A DNA stretch of 64,000 bases, taken from assembly GCA_026626905.1 (NCBI GenBank), contig JAPNUX010000005.1:16176-80175 (forward strand), read 5' to 3'. The notes under the pieces were generated by a model, which searched no databases, was not told the origin of the DNA, and saw only the letters and a program-made list of their open reading frames with translations. Position numbers and translations under genes: made by a program. Positions 43,687 through 53,005 of this stretch are shown piece by piece (the first letter of the stretch is position 1; each line of letters starts with the position of its first letter). The stretch comes from Desulfurococcus sp. GTDB taxonomy: Archaea > Thermoproteota > Thermoprotei_A > Sulfolobales > Desulfurococcaceae.

Positions 43687-44679
43687 ATGGGGCTTGCAGG
43701 CTATATTGCTAGGAGAATAGTGTTATATACAGCAGTCTTCTTTACGGCATTAAGTATCACGTGGCTTATACCTAGGCTTCTAGGTAACCCGATAGCTATA
43801 GTTGTAGCTAGGCTTGGCCCTAGCCCTGCAGGTGCTGCTATAGTAGCCTCATACTTCATGCAGGCGTTTGGATTTGATAAACCACTCTACGAGCAGTACT
43901 TTTTATTTCTGAGAGGGTTACTCTCTGGTGACCTTGGAGTTAGCTTATGGTTGCTGGGTAGACCTGTATCCAGTATAGTCTATAAAGCTTTAATTTTCGA
44001 CATAATACTTATGGCTCCAGCGATAATAATAAGCTGGTTCATAGGGAACTATCTAGGAGCTCTTGCAGCAAGACATAAACGACTAGATAGAGTGTTAATG
44101 CCAGTCCTCTATATTCTGGCTGCTACACCCTACTTCGTTCTAGCCATGCTCCTCCAGTGGACGCTTACAGTTAGATATAAGGCTTTTCCAACTGTTATAT
44201 CCTCAACGATCCTTGATCAAATGCTTAGAAGCCCTACCTGGGAGTCCATATCTAGCTTCCTCCACGCTATAACACTCCCAATGCTAAGCCTTATAGTAGT
44301 CTCCATGGGAGGTTGGGCTTCAGGCATGAGGACGATGATGATCTATGAGCTGGAGTCCAACTACTCTAGATTCATGGAGATGCTGGGTATGTCCGAGAAG
44401 AAGATATCACTATACGCGTTCAGGTATGCTATTAACCCTCAGATTTCAGGTCTAGGCGTACAACTTGGAACTCTTGTTGTAGGAGCAGCCGGCGTCGAGT
44501 ACATATTCAATTATCCTGGCTTAGGCTACTTCCTCTTCAACGCTATAATAAATAACGATCCCTTCCTGCTCCAGGGAGCCATACTCCTACTAGTCTTAAT
44601 GGTTATAGCAGCTAACTTCATAGTGGACATCCTCTACGCGATCCTAGACCCGCGTATAAGGATAGGAGTGGTGAGCTAG
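43687..44679 (+). CDS. ABC transporter permease, DppB type
   Basis: A 330-residue inner-membrane permease with about six helices. The ARRIVLYTAVFFTALSITWLIPR start, FGFDKPLYEQYFLFLRGLLSGDLGVSL and the cytoplasmic EAA-like loop around ESNYSRFMEMLGMSEKKI are those of DppB/OppB. ATG start with GGAGAGG eight bases upstream. It pairs with the DppC-type gene that begins two bases after its stop. Confidence 0.93.
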   Translation: MGLAGYIARRIVLYTAVFFTALSITWLIPRLLGNPIAIVVARLGPSPAGAAIVASYFMQAFGFDKPLYEQYFLFLRGLLSGDLGVSLWLLGRPVSSIVYKALIFDIILMAPAIIISWFIGNYLGALAARHKRLDRVLMPVLYILAATPYFVLAMLLQWTLTVRYKAFPTVISSTILDQMLRSPTWESISSFLHAITLPMLSLIVVSMGGWASGMRTMMIYELESNYSRFMEMLGMSEKKISLYAFRYAINPQISGLGVQLGTLVVGAAGVEYIFNYPGLGYFLFNAIINNDPFLLQGAILLLVLMVIAANFIVDILYAILDPRIRIGVVS

Positions 44680-44680
44680 A

Positions 44681-45532
44681 ATGGTATCAAAGCTTGTATC
44701 CAAGGAGACTAGAGCTCTCCTAAGGAAGAATAGGAAGTTCTGGGTTAGCACTATAATAGTAGTATTTGTAATCTCTCTAGGACTACTGGGCCCACTGGCA
44801 ACAAAATATGGGCCTAGAACACCAGCTGGGACTCCAAGAAGCCCTCCTACACTCAATCACCCATTTGGTACCGATTACTTTGGCTACGATGTCTTCGCTG
44901 AAGTAGTCTACGGTATTAGAGTCTCACTTTCAGTTGGAGTGATTGCCGCTATAGTTGCAACTACTATCGGAGTCCTCCTCGGCATGATCGCAGGGTTGAA
45001 GGGCGGCTGGATCGACTCGCTCGTGGAGTTTGCTACTAATACTTTTCTAACTATACCATCCCTCCTAGTGATACTCTTGATCACAGCATACATGGGGAGA
45101 CGCGAGATCACAGATATGGGGCTTCTTATAGGAGCCTTCTCGTGGCCCTGGACCGCTAGGGCTGTACGCTCTCAAGTAGCTGCTCTAAAAGCCTCAGACT
45201 ACGTTTCCCTCTCGTATCTCAGCGGTAACAGCTCTTTTAGAGTACTCTACAAGGATATCCTGCCGAACATCGCATCATACATACTGCTAGTCTTCGTGAT
45301 ACAGTTTAGCGGTGGAATACTAGCAGTTGTTACACTAGAATTCCTGGGAATGGGGGCGGCAGAGTGGTCTCTAGGCGCTATACTAAATCTAGCTGTGATC
45401 TGGGGTGCTGTGACCCTCGATGTATGGTGGTGGTTTTTCCCAGGTATAATCATAGTGCTACTGATGTCCTCACTATACATTCTAGTGATCTCCCTCGAAG
45501 AGGTCTTCAATCCGAGACTCAGGAGGGAGTAG
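44681..45532 (+). CDS. ABC transporter permease, DppC type
   Basis: A 283-residue permease with the DppC/OppC marks: an N-terminal cytoplasmic stretch, HPFGTDYFGYDVFAEVVYGIR, then helices and an EAA loop around LKASDYVSLSYLSGNSSFRVLYKDILPN. It forms a heterodimer with the preceding permease. ATG start. Its end is two bases before the first ATPase gene. Confidence 0.93.
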   Translation: MVSKLVSKETRALLRKNRKFWVSTIIVVFVISLGLLGPLATKYGPRTPAGTPRSPPTLNHPFGTDYFGYDVFAEVVYGIRVSLSVGVIAAIVATTIGVLLGMIAGLKGGWIDSLVEFATNTFLTIPSLLVILLITAYMGRREITDMGLLIGAFSWPWTARAVRSQVAALKASDYVSLSYLSGNSSFRVLYKDILPNIASYILLVFVIQFSGGILAVVTLEFLGMGAAEWSLGAILNLAVIWGAVTLDVWWWFFPGIIIVLLMSSLYILVISLEEVFNPRLRRE

Positions 45533-45534
45533 GC

Positions 45535-46500
45535 ATGAGAAGCATCCTCACAATTAGAGATTACAGAGTTTACTATAAGACTTCCTCAGGCTACGTAAAG
45601 GCTGTAGACGGTGTTAACCTTGAACTAGGGGGAGGAGAGATCCTAGGGCTGATAGGTGAAAGCGGGAGCGGGAAGACAACGCTAATCATGAGTTTAATAC
45701 AGCCAAAGCCACCGATGAGGATTATGGGTGGATCCGCGAGATTCCAGGAGATCGAGCTTGTTAAATTAAAGCAGCAGGAGAGAAAGGACCTCCTACTAAC
45801 TAGGATCTCTATTATACCTCAGTACGCTTTGGACTCACTTCCAGTAATAAAGAAGATTAGAACCTTCCTGAGAGACCTAGCTAGAGATAAGAAACGAGAC
45901 TTCGAAGAGGTAGTTAAAGTATTCTCTGAGAGAGCGAGACTCATAGGCCTACCCGACAGCATACTAGACGTCTACCCTCTCGAGCTATCAGGCGGCATGA
46001 GGCAGAGGGTGGTAATAGCTATTGCCACAATGTTCTCTCCAGACCTCCTGATAGCTGATGAGCCGACCTCAGCTCTCGATGTAACAACGCAGAGACACGT
46101 ACTCGAGCTCTTAAAAGAGCTGAGAGATAGAGGAATAGTGAGGTCGCTGATATACATTACACATGATATTGCTACTGTGAGGCAGATTGCCGATAAGCTT
46201 GCAGTCATGTATGCTGGGAAGATTGTTGAAGTAGGATCACTCAGCGAAATCCTCTCAAACCCCAAACACCCGTATACTAAGAAGCTACTGGAGTCTGTGC
46301 CAACGCTTGAAGTCAACTATAAGAACAGGATGCTTAAGGGGCTGAGTGGCTCGCCGCCAAGCCTACTCAACCCGCCGACTGGATGCCGCTTCCACCCGCG
46401 GTGCCCTCTAGCCAGGGATATCTGCAGGAGGGAGGAGCCACCACTAGTAGAAGTAGAACCAGGCCACTACGTTGCATGCTGGCTGTACGCTCAGAGGTGA
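45535..46500 (+). CDS. ABC transporter ATPase, DppD type
   Basis: A 321-residue ATPase. Walker [10 protein letters not shown] is at 41-49, the signature is LSGGMRQR, Walker B is [12 protein letters not shown], and the switch is ITHD. The C-terminal oligopeptide-transporter domain has cysteines in [15 protein letters not shown] plus a later Cys in ACWLY, a set that binds an Fe-S cluster in some relatives. The ATG at 45535 is chosen because AGGAGGG precedes it; the frame continues upstream into the permease gene but only as an overlap. Confidence 0.93.
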   Translation: MRSILTIRDYRVYYKTSSGYVKAVDGVNLELGGGEILGLIGESGSGKTTLIMSLIQPKPPMRIMGGSARFQEIELVKLKQQERKDLLLTRISIIPQYALDSLPVIKKIRTFLRDLARDKKRDFEEVVKVFSERARLIGLPDSILDVYPLELSGGMRQRVVIAIATMFSPDLLIADEPTSALDVTTQRHVLELLKELRDRGIVRSLIYITHDIATVRQIADKLAVMYAGKIVEVGSLSEILSNPKHPYTKKLLESVPTLEVNYKNRMLKGLSGSPPSLLNPPTGCRFHPRCPLARDICRREEPPLVEVEPGHYVACWLYAQR

Positions 46501-46506
46501 CCAGGG

Positions 46507-47481
46507 TTGAGCACACCCTTCATCAGGTTAAAGGAGTTAACCAAAATATATAGCCTTGGAGTCCTAGGTAAAAAGAAGATTGTAGCTGTTGATAGAGTAA
46601 GCTTCGATATACGTAGTGGTGAGATACTAAGTATTCTCGGCGAGTCGGGTAGCGGTAAATCCACGATAGCAAAGATGGTTCTAAGGCTGTTAAAGCCATC
46701 AGGTGGTAACATTGTAATGTATACTAGTGAGAGAGCAATAGACCCATGGAATCTAAGGAAGTGGAGTGAGATAAAAGAGTACTTTAGGAGGGTTCAAGGA
46801 GTATTCCAAGACCCCTACGCCAGCTTTAATCCAAGAAGGAAAGTACTGGATGTCCTCTACGATACGGTAAGAAACTTTTTCCCCGAGCTCAAGGACAACC
46901 CAACAGCTGCTAAAACCATGATCTCGGATGTACTTGAGGGACTCGGCCTTAGAATACAAGACCTTGAAGGAAAGTACCCCCACCAGTTAAGCGGCGGGCA
47001 ATTGCAGAGAGTCTCGATCGCGAGGGCGCTCCTTCCTAAGCCGCAGTTCATAATAGCTGATGAACCAGTATCCATGGTTGACGCTTCGACGAGAATAGAT
47101 ATACTCAACATATTCATAAACTTAAAGAAGGAGTACGGGGTTACACCAGTGGTAATAACCCACGACTACTCGCTAGCACACTACGCTAGTGACCGCATAG
47201 TAGTCTTGTATAGAGGGCAGTTAATGGAGGAAGGGCCTCCTGAAGTCCTAGAGGAGCCGAACCACCCTTACACCAAGCTACTGAAGGAATCAGTACCGCT
47301 AATAGATAGAACTTGGGGGGCGAAACTCAAATACAGTGCTGGCTCGATCGATATCACGAAGAGGACTAAAGGATGCGTCTTCGCTGACAGATGCCCCTTC
47401 AAGCGACAGATCTGTGAGGTGAAAGAACCCCCGTTAATCGACTTAGGGAGGGTAAAAGTGAAGTGCTGGCTTTACGCTTAA
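46507..47481 (+). CDS. ABC transporter ATPase, DppF type
   Basis: A 324-residue partner ATPase with Walker A GESGSGKST, signature LSGGQLQR, Walker B IIADEPVSMVD and THDYSLA at the switch. The C-terminal GCVFADRCPFKRQIC and KCWLYA repeat the Cys pattern of its partner. TTG start with AGGTGA upstream, six bases after the DppD-type stop. Last gene of the five-gene importer. Confidence 0.93.
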   Translation: MSTPFIRLKELTKIYSLGVLGKKKIVAVDRVSFDIRSGEILSILGESGSGKSTIAKMVLRLLKPSGGNIVMYTSERAIDPWNLRKWSEIKEYFRRVQGVFQDPYASFNPRRKVLDVLYDTVRNFFPELKDNPTAAKTMISDVLEGLGLRIQDLEGKYPHQLSGGQLQRVSIARALLPKPQFIIADEPVSMVDASTRIDILNIFINLKKEYGVTPVVITHDYSLAHYASDRIVVLYRGQLMEEGPPEVLEEPNHPYTKLLKESVPLIDRTWGAKLKYSAGSIDITKRTKGCVFADRCPFKRQICEVKEPPLIDLGRVKVKCWLYA

Positions 47482-47661
47482 ATATAAAATGGGGGAACAC
47501 GCTCTTCTAGTTTTCACGGTAGTATTAACTACATTAAGGTATTCCTGAATAGTTTTAGTGGCATGCACATCTGGAATCCTGGCGGCTAAAGCTCCTCGAG
47601 CACTGTTATAAGCCTACACTATCAATGAGATAGCTGTTAATTCGATGAGGTGTTAAGCAGC

Positions 47662-48891
47662 TTGAAGTCTACGTGTTTCTCCATAGTCACCTCTACTCTC
47701 GGATTGAGTATTGGTGAAGGATATGGGAGAGAAATTGAAGACCGCATTCCACGTGGAGTCTTCTACGGTGGCGTAGTCTCAGATAGCAATATTGATTCAC
47801 TCCCAGAGTGTACTGTACACACTGTGCTAGCTGCTACAGGTGGCACAGAACACTTGATTTCAAGGATTGCCGAGAAGTCGAGGCTCCTCTACGTGCTCTA
47901 TACTGATAGGTATAACAGCCTACCAGCTGTAGTTGAGACTGCAGCGTATCTTAGAGACAGGGGATTCAAGTTTAATGTAGCAGAGTATAGAGGGGTAGAG
48001 GAGCTGGAAAACCTGCTATCTAGGATTTCAAGGGTCGCCGACGCATACAGGAGGATTAGAGAGTGCAGGTTCGGGGTTGTAGGCGGGGTAAGCCCGTGGC
48101 TTATATATAGTACAGCTAGCAGTGAAATAGCACGGGGGCGCGGGCTAGGCGAACTAGTCTACATTCCACTAGAAGAACTCTACGAGGAGTACGAGAAGAC
48201 TGTAGCTGATGGGGAAACTGTTAGAGAAGTGTTAAGCAGTGCTCAAAGCGTAGTACTCAAGGAGCCTGTTAGAGAGGTGGAGAGAGCTCTAAGAGTCTAC
48301 GCTGCTCTCCAGAGGATTGTAGAGAGATACAGGTTATGCGGCTTCACGATAAAATGCTTCGATCTAATACAGGCGAAGGGGACAACCGCGTGTCTAGCTG
48401 TATCTAAGTTCAATACTAATCTAACACCAGCTGGATGTGAAGGCGACATACCCTTACTCTACAGCATAGCTCTAGGCAGCTTCGCAACCGGTAATCCAGT
48501 CTTCATGGGAAACCCTTCATGGATAGAGGACAGCGAGGTGGTAATAGCTCACTGCACAAGCCCTATTATCGGAGGCTACCACATCTACACTCACTTTGAG
48601 AGCAATACGGGGATTGGAGTTAGAGTTGAGTACCCTGAGGGCGGGAAGGTCACAGTCTACAGGTTGAATAATAAGCTTGACACTCTGAGGATAGGTGTTG
48701 GAGTTATAACTGAACACGAGTGGAAGCCATACCTGTGTAGAACACAAGTTAAAGTAAAGCTGGCAGGTGCTAGAAAGATACTTGAAGAAAGCATTGGAAA
48801 CCACTACGCGTTAGTTCTCGGAGATCATTCCAGCGAGCTAGCCGACTTAGCAAGACTGCTAGACCTTAAAGTCGATTTACTCAAAGACTAG
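47662..48891 (+). CDS. L-fucose/L-arabinose isomerase-like protein
   Basis: A protein of about 409 residues related to the FucI/AraA isomerase superfamily (COG2407). The C-terminal half has the family pattern: TIKCFDLIQAKGTTACLAVS, then the metal-site AGCEGDI with Glu and Asp, and IAHCTSP with the His ligand. The N-terminal half has the Rossmann-like layers. The true substrate is not clear; homologues in crenarchaea are often not biochemically defined. The TTG at 47662 is nine bases after GAGGTG, while the GTG at 47650 overlaps that site. TTATAAGC near 47606 may be its TATA box. It stands between the Dpp-type and the BMP-type importers. Confidence 0.75.
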   Translation: MKSTCFSIVTSTLGLSIGEGYGREIEDRIPRGVFYGGVVSDSNIDSLPECTVHTVLAATGGTEHLISRIAEKSRLLYVLYTDRYNSLPAVVETAAYLRDRGFKFNVAEYRGVEELENLLSRISRVADAYRRIRECRFGVVGGVSPWLIYSTASSEIARGRGLGELVYIPLEELYEEYEKTVADGETVREVLSSAQSVVLKEPVREVERALRVYAALQRIVERYRLCGFTIKCFDLIQAKGTTACLAVSKFNTNLTPAGCEGDIPLLYSIALGSFATGNPVFMGNPSWIEDSEVVIAHCTSPIIGGYHIYTHFESNTGIGVRVEYPEGGKVTVYRLNNKLDTLRIGVGVITEHEWKPYLCRTQVKVKLAGARKILEESIGNHYALVLGDHSSELADLARLLDLKVDLLKD

Positions 48892-48963
48892 AGTTTCAAA
48901 GCATGTGTAAAGGTGCCCCACTCAACGCAGGACTATAATGCTAGTTGAATATACTAGTAAGAT

Positions 48964-48972
48964 TTTTATATA
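48964..48972 (+). promoter_or_regulatory. TATA box of the BMP importer operon
   Basis: TTTTATATA about 50 bases before the TTG start of the binding protein, in a 126-base gap. It is the strongest TATA-like element of this region and fits high expression of a binding protein. Confidence 0.5.
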
Positions 48973-49017
48973 CCCTGCTTACTCCTAATTATGGTTTAAA
49001 CGAGAGGTGCGTGGAGA

Positions 49018-50280
49018 TTGAGTCGTCAAGCTATAACTAAAACAGCAGCTATAATCCTTGTAGCCGTTGTAGTAGTAGCAGTAGCTGGAGTAGCAGCATA
49101 CCTAGTCTATACTAGCCAGCAACCACAGGAAGCCAGGAAGGCAATAGCAGTAGTATACGATGTAGGTGGTAGAGGAGACTTAAGCTTCAACGATATGGCG
49201 TATCTAGGCGGCTCTAAGGCTGCAAAAGACTTTGGGTTAGAGCTCAAGGAGGTTCAGAGCGCTAGTGAATCAGACTACCTGCCGAATCTTAGAACTCTAG
49301 CTAAGGAGGGCAGGTATATCGTTATAATAGCAGTTGGATTCCTGATGACTGAGGCAGTTAAAACTGTTGCAGATGAGTATCCTAACCAGTTGTTCGCTAT
49401 CATAGACGGCTACATCCCGGATAAACCAAACGTTCTGAGCGTGTTGTTCAAGGAGCATGAGGGGAGTGCTCTAGTGGGAGCTCTAGCAGGCATGGTAGCC
49501 CACTACTATAACTACAGTGCTGTAGGAGTAGTACTCGGCATGGAGATACCAGTACTCTACAAGTTTGAAGCTGGATACTACTGGGGTATAAGGTACGGTG
49601 AAAGCATCTACGCCCAGAAGACTGGAGCCAGCATTAAACCATTGAAAATACTCTACACTTACACAGGTGCCTTCAACGACCCGGCTAAAGGTAAGACTGC
49701 TACCCAAGCCCAGCTAGGGCTTGGCGCAGGACTAGTATATAATGTTGCTGGTGCAACAGGAATCGGAATATTCGAGGCTGTAGAAGAATACTGTAAGAGT
49801 CAGGGGAGGAGCCAGGGACCCCCGTTCGCTATTGGAGTAGATGCGGATCAAGACTGGATTAAACCAGGCTTTATAATAGCCTCAATGATGAAGAGAGTTG
49901 ATGTAGGCGTGTACACAGCTATTCAAAGAGCACTAGACTACAAGAATGGCAAGATAAGCGAGTATGGTGGAATCCTCGAGCTAGGCCTTAAGGAGGGAGG
50001 TGTAGGCATCAGTACCCTGGAAGACCTTGATACATTCCTGCAGATAGCAATTCAAGCTGGGAAGAAGGTAAACAGGGATGAAATATACAGTAAGGTTAAA
50101 GCTATGAGGGACTCTATTCCATCATGGATCTGGGATGAAGTCTTCAAGCTGAAGGATAAGCTGGTAGCTGATCCAGCTGGCGTTAAAGTAAGCGGGTTAA
50201 GCTTCGCTGATATAGCAGCTAAAATACCGTACTCATCGGAATCCATAGCAGAGGTTAGAAGCGCTCTTAACGTCGGCTAA
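49018..50280 (+). CDS. BMP family substrate-binding protein (nucleoside importer)
   Basis: A 420-residue binding protein of the basic-membrane-protein/PnrA family, which bind purine nucleosides. It has an N-terminal membrane segment (TKTAAIILVAVVVVAVAGVA at 8-27; anchor or class III signal), then AVVYDVGGRGDLSFNDMAYLG, a close match to the family start, and GVDADQDWIKPGFIIASMMKR in the C-terminal lobe. TTG start with AGGTG eight bases upstream. It heads a four-gene operon with an ATPase and two permeases of the matching YufOPQ/Nup type. Confidence 0.92.
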   Translation: MSRQAITKTAAIILVAVVVVAVAGVAAYLVYTSQQPQEARKAIAVVYDVGGRGDLSFNDMAYLGGSKAAKDFGLELKEVQSASESDYLPNLRTLAKEGRYIVIIAVGFLMTEAVKTVADEYPNQLFAIIDGYIPDKPNVLSVLFKEHEGSALVGALAGMVAHYYNYSAVGVVLGMEIPVLYKFEAGYYWGIRYGESIYAQKTGASIKPLKILYTYTGAFNDPAKGKTATQAQLGLGAGLVYNVAGATGIGIFEAVEEYCKSQGRSQGPPFAIGVDADQDWIKPGFIIASMMKRVDVGVYTAIQRALDYKNGKISEYGGILELGLKEGGVGISTLEDLDTFLQIAIQAGKKVNRDEIYSKVKAMRDSIPSWIWDEVFKLKDKLVADPAGVKVSGLSFADIAAKIPYSSESIAEVRSALNVG

Positions 50281-50308
50281 GAAACCTGCTGCAAGCCCTT
50301 ACACAGCT

Positions 50309-50336
50309 ATTTTTACCTTATTTTCTCATTTTATCT
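50309..50336 (+). terminator. T-rich partial terminator after the BMP binding protein
   Basis: Three T-rich blocks, ATTTTTACC, TTATTTTCTC and ATTTTATCTC, within 28 bases just after the stop codon. Such tracts stop archaeal RNA polymerase; partial readthrough would give more binding protein than transporter. Confidence 0.4.
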
Positions 50337-50402
50337 CATTCGAGGGTAAGATTTAAGAGTGAAACCTCGGCTAGAAGAGTGGTTAATAACCTGGGGTCTA
50401 CT

Positions 50403-51917
50403 ATGGAGGCTGCTGGAGAATCAGTATTAATGAAGGATATTACGAAGGTATACCCGGACGGCACTGTAGCGTTAAGACACGTGGACTTCAAGGCTGGAAG
50501 AGGAGAAATCCACGGGTTGCTCGGTGAGAATGGGGCTGGTAAGACAACACTAATGAAGATTCTCTCAGGTCTCTTAAAGCCGACATCCGGCGAGATATAC
50601 GTGGGTGGCGTGAAGGTTAGAATCAAGAGCCCGGCTCATGCTTTAAGCCTCGGTATTGGAATGGTGCACCAGCATATATCTCTCGTGCCAGCATTCACAG
50701 CATACGAGAACATAGTCCTAGGCTTAAAGAAGCCGTTAACTAGAAGCGAGGTAGCCGAGCTGGCTAAAAGCTCTGGGCTTGAAATACCCTTGGATGCAGT
50801 AGTCGAAGACCTCCCATTCGGTGTCAGGCAGCGTATTGAGATAGTGAAAATGCTGGCTAGAAACGTCAACGTGCTCATACTAGACGAGCCTACAACGAAT
50901 CTAACACCACTGGAAACTAAGGGTTTATTCAGGAGCCTCCAGGCGCTTAAGAGTCAAGGTAAAACTGTGATATTCATCTCGCATAAGATAAGAGAAGTCC
51001 TCGAGATAACAGACAAAATTACAGTTTTAAGGAGAGGTAGAGTAGTAGGCACAGTGGAAACCAGTAAGACTAGTCCTGCAGAACTCGCTAAAATGATGGT
51101 TGGACGGGAAGTCTTCTTACAGCTCGAGAAGAAGCCCAGGGAAGCTGGTAGACCAGCTCTAGTAGTCGAGGATCTCTACGTATTAAACGATATGGGGGCC
51201 CCGGCTGTTAAAGGTGTTTCACTTGAAGTCCGGTACGGCGAGATACTGGGTATCGCTGGTGTAGAGGGTAACGGGCAGGTGGAGCTGGCTGAAGCAATAG
51301 CTGGTTTAAGAAGTATCTCTAAGGGCCGAATACTATTAGATAACATGGATATAACACGCCTCCCCACAATGGAAAGGTACAAGCTTGGATTATCCTATAT
51401 ACCTGACGATAGAAAGGTTGGATTAGTAGTAGAGATGAGCATACCAGAGAACATGATATTAACACAGCTGTGGAATCATAGATTCATTAACAAGCTCTCC
51501 ATGCTAAGGAAGAGCGAGGTAAAGAAGTTCAGCGAGGAAGTGGTCAAGAAGTTCGATGTATACACGAAATCTCTGAATGCCCCGGTGAAAAGCTTGAGTG
51601 GAGGAAACCAGCAGAAACTGCTTGTTGGAAGAGAGTTCTCTAGAGATCCAAAGGTTGTACTAGTATCTCAGCCGACGAAAGGACTTGATGTAGCTGCCAC
51701 AGAATACGTGAGGAGGAAGCTACTGGAGATGAGGGATGCCGGGAAGGCAGTACTCCTTATATCCTCTGATCTAGACGAGGTATTAAGCCTCAGCGATAGA
51801 GTCGCTGTTATATATGAGGGGAGAATCATGGGAGTAGTAGAACCATCTAGTGTCACTGAGAAGGAGTTGGGCTTAATGATGGGAGGCTTCACGCTAGAAC
51901 AGGCTAAAGGCATGTAG
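50403..51917 (+). CDS. ABC transporter ATPase with two ATP-binding domains (nucleoside type)
   Basis: A protein of about 504 residues with two tandem ABC modules, as in RbsA/YufO. The first has Walker A GENGAGKTT, a signature-like LPFGVRQR and Walker B VLILDEPTTNLTP; the second has a degenerate Walker A (GVEGNGQVE) and an intact LSGGNQQK signature. This pattern is normal for the group. The ATG at 50403 is taken as the start; the frame is open from a GTG at 50379, which has no clear ribosome-binding site. It energises the two permeases that follow. Confidence 0.92.
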   Translation: MEAAGESVLMKDITKVYPDGTVALRHVDFKAGRGEIHGLLGENGAGKTTLMKILSGLLKPTSGEIYVGGVKVRIKSPAHALSLGIGMVHQHISLVPAFTAYENIVLGLKKPLTRSEVAELAKSSGLEIPLDAVVEDLPFGVRQRIEIVKMLARNVNVLILDEPTTNLTPLETKGLFRSLQALKSQGKTVIFISHKIREVLEITDKITVLRRGRVVGTVETSKTSPAELAKMMVGREVFLQLEKKPREAGRPALVVEDLYVLNDMGAPAVKGVSLEVRYGEILGIAGVEGNGQVELAEAIAGLRSISKGRILLDNMDITRLPTMERYKLGLSYIPDDRKVGLVVEMSIPENMILTQLWNHRFINKLSMLRKSEVKKFSEEVVKKFDVYTKSLNAPVKSLSGGNQQKLLVGREFSRDPKVVLVSQPTKGLDVAATEYVRRKLLEMRDAGKAVLLISSDLDEVLSLSDRVAVIYEGRIMGVVEPSSVTEKELGLMMGGFTLEQAKGM

Positions 51918-51931
51918 GAGGCTGGTGGCTC

Positions 51932-53005
51932 ATGTCGACTGCGCTCAAAGAGAATATCCCGCTACTATTAAACACTCTAATAGCGCTGGCAGTAGGCTTC
52001 CTTATAGGAGCTGTCCTCATGGCTTTAGGCGGCTATAACCCATTCATCGCCTACGCTAGCCTCTTCCAGACATCATTAAACCTAGGCGACCCATACTACA
52101 CCGCGATGACCCTAAGCTACGCTACTCCTCTCATGCTAACCGGTTTAACTTTTGCTGTAAGCATGAGGGCAGGGATCTTCAATATTGGTGCTGAAGGTCA
52201 AGTCTACATGGGTGCTCTTGGCGCAGTAATAGTGGCATCTATGAGCCTACCAGGCTACCTCTACCTCCCACTGGCAGTAATTCTAGGCTCGGCTCTAGGA
52301 GCTCTATGGGGTCTTATAGCAGGTGTGCTTAAAGCATGGAGGAATATCAACGAGGTAGTTTCAACAATAATGCTCAACTGGATAGCCTTCTGGATAGTAG
52401 AGTATGCTAGAGTATACGTCTACTATAATCCGAAGAGCCCTGATAAAACTATCTCAATGCCGCCTGAAGGCAGGCTACCCCTGCTATTCAAGGGGACAGA
52501 GCTCAGCTTCTCCCTGATAATAGCATTAATAGCCGTGATCCTAACGTTCATTGTGTTATGGTACACGAGACTCGGGTATAGCATTAGGGTTTCAGGGTAC
52601 AGCTTACGCTCAGCTAGGTACGCTGGAATAGATCCGAGACTACAGATACTATACGTATTCGTGATTGGAGGGGTTCTCTCAGGGCTCGCCGGTGTCCTCG
52701 AGATCGCTGGTAGACCTCCAGAGTACGCTATTACAACAGGCGCATCAAATATAGTTGGATTAGGCTTTAGCGGTATAACAGTCGCGCTACTGGGATGGAA
52801 TCACCCAATACTGATTATATTGTCATCGGTGATTATAGGCATGCTTACAGCGGGGTCTAGAGGCATGCAGATCACAGCTAACGTGCCGCTCGAAATGGTG
52901 AAAGCAGTACAGGGTATAATCGTTATATCACTAGCAGTACCAATAGCCTCCTATATTGTTAGGAGAATGAGGGTAAAGGAGAGCTTAAGGGGTGAGGAGG
53001 CTTGA
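51932..53005 (+). CDS. ABC transporter permease (nucleoside type, YufP-like)
   Basis: A 357-residue permease with eight to ten helices. FAVSMRAGIFNIGAEGQVYMG and INEVVSTIMLNWIAFWIVEY are typical of the first permease of BMP-type importers, as is AGIDPRLQILYVFVIGGVLSG. ATG start with GGAGG upstream. It overlaps the following permease gene by four bases. Confidence 0.92.
   Translation: MSTALKENIPLLLNTLIALAVGFLIGAVLMALGGYNPFIAYASLFQTSLNLGDPYYTAMTLSYATPLMLTGLTFAVSMRAGIFNIGAEGQVYMGALGAVIVASMSLPGYLYLPLAVILGSALGALWGLIAGVLKAWRNINEVVSTIMLNWIAFWIVEYARVYVYYNPKSPDKTISMPPEGRLPLLFKGTELSFSLIIALIAVILTFIVLWYTRLGYSIRVSGYSLRSARYAGIDPRLQILYVFVIGGVLSGLAGVLEIAGRPPEYAITTGASNIVGLGFSGITVALLGWNHPILIILSSVIIGMLTAGSRGMQITANVPLEMVKAVQGIIVISLAVPIASYIVRRMRVKESLRGEEA

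Noticed and set aside
45364..45534. Longer N-terminus of the DppD-type ATPase
   Set aside because: The extra 57 codons overlap the permease gene in another frame and do not resemble an ABC ATPase; a good ribosome-binding site precedes the inner ATG.
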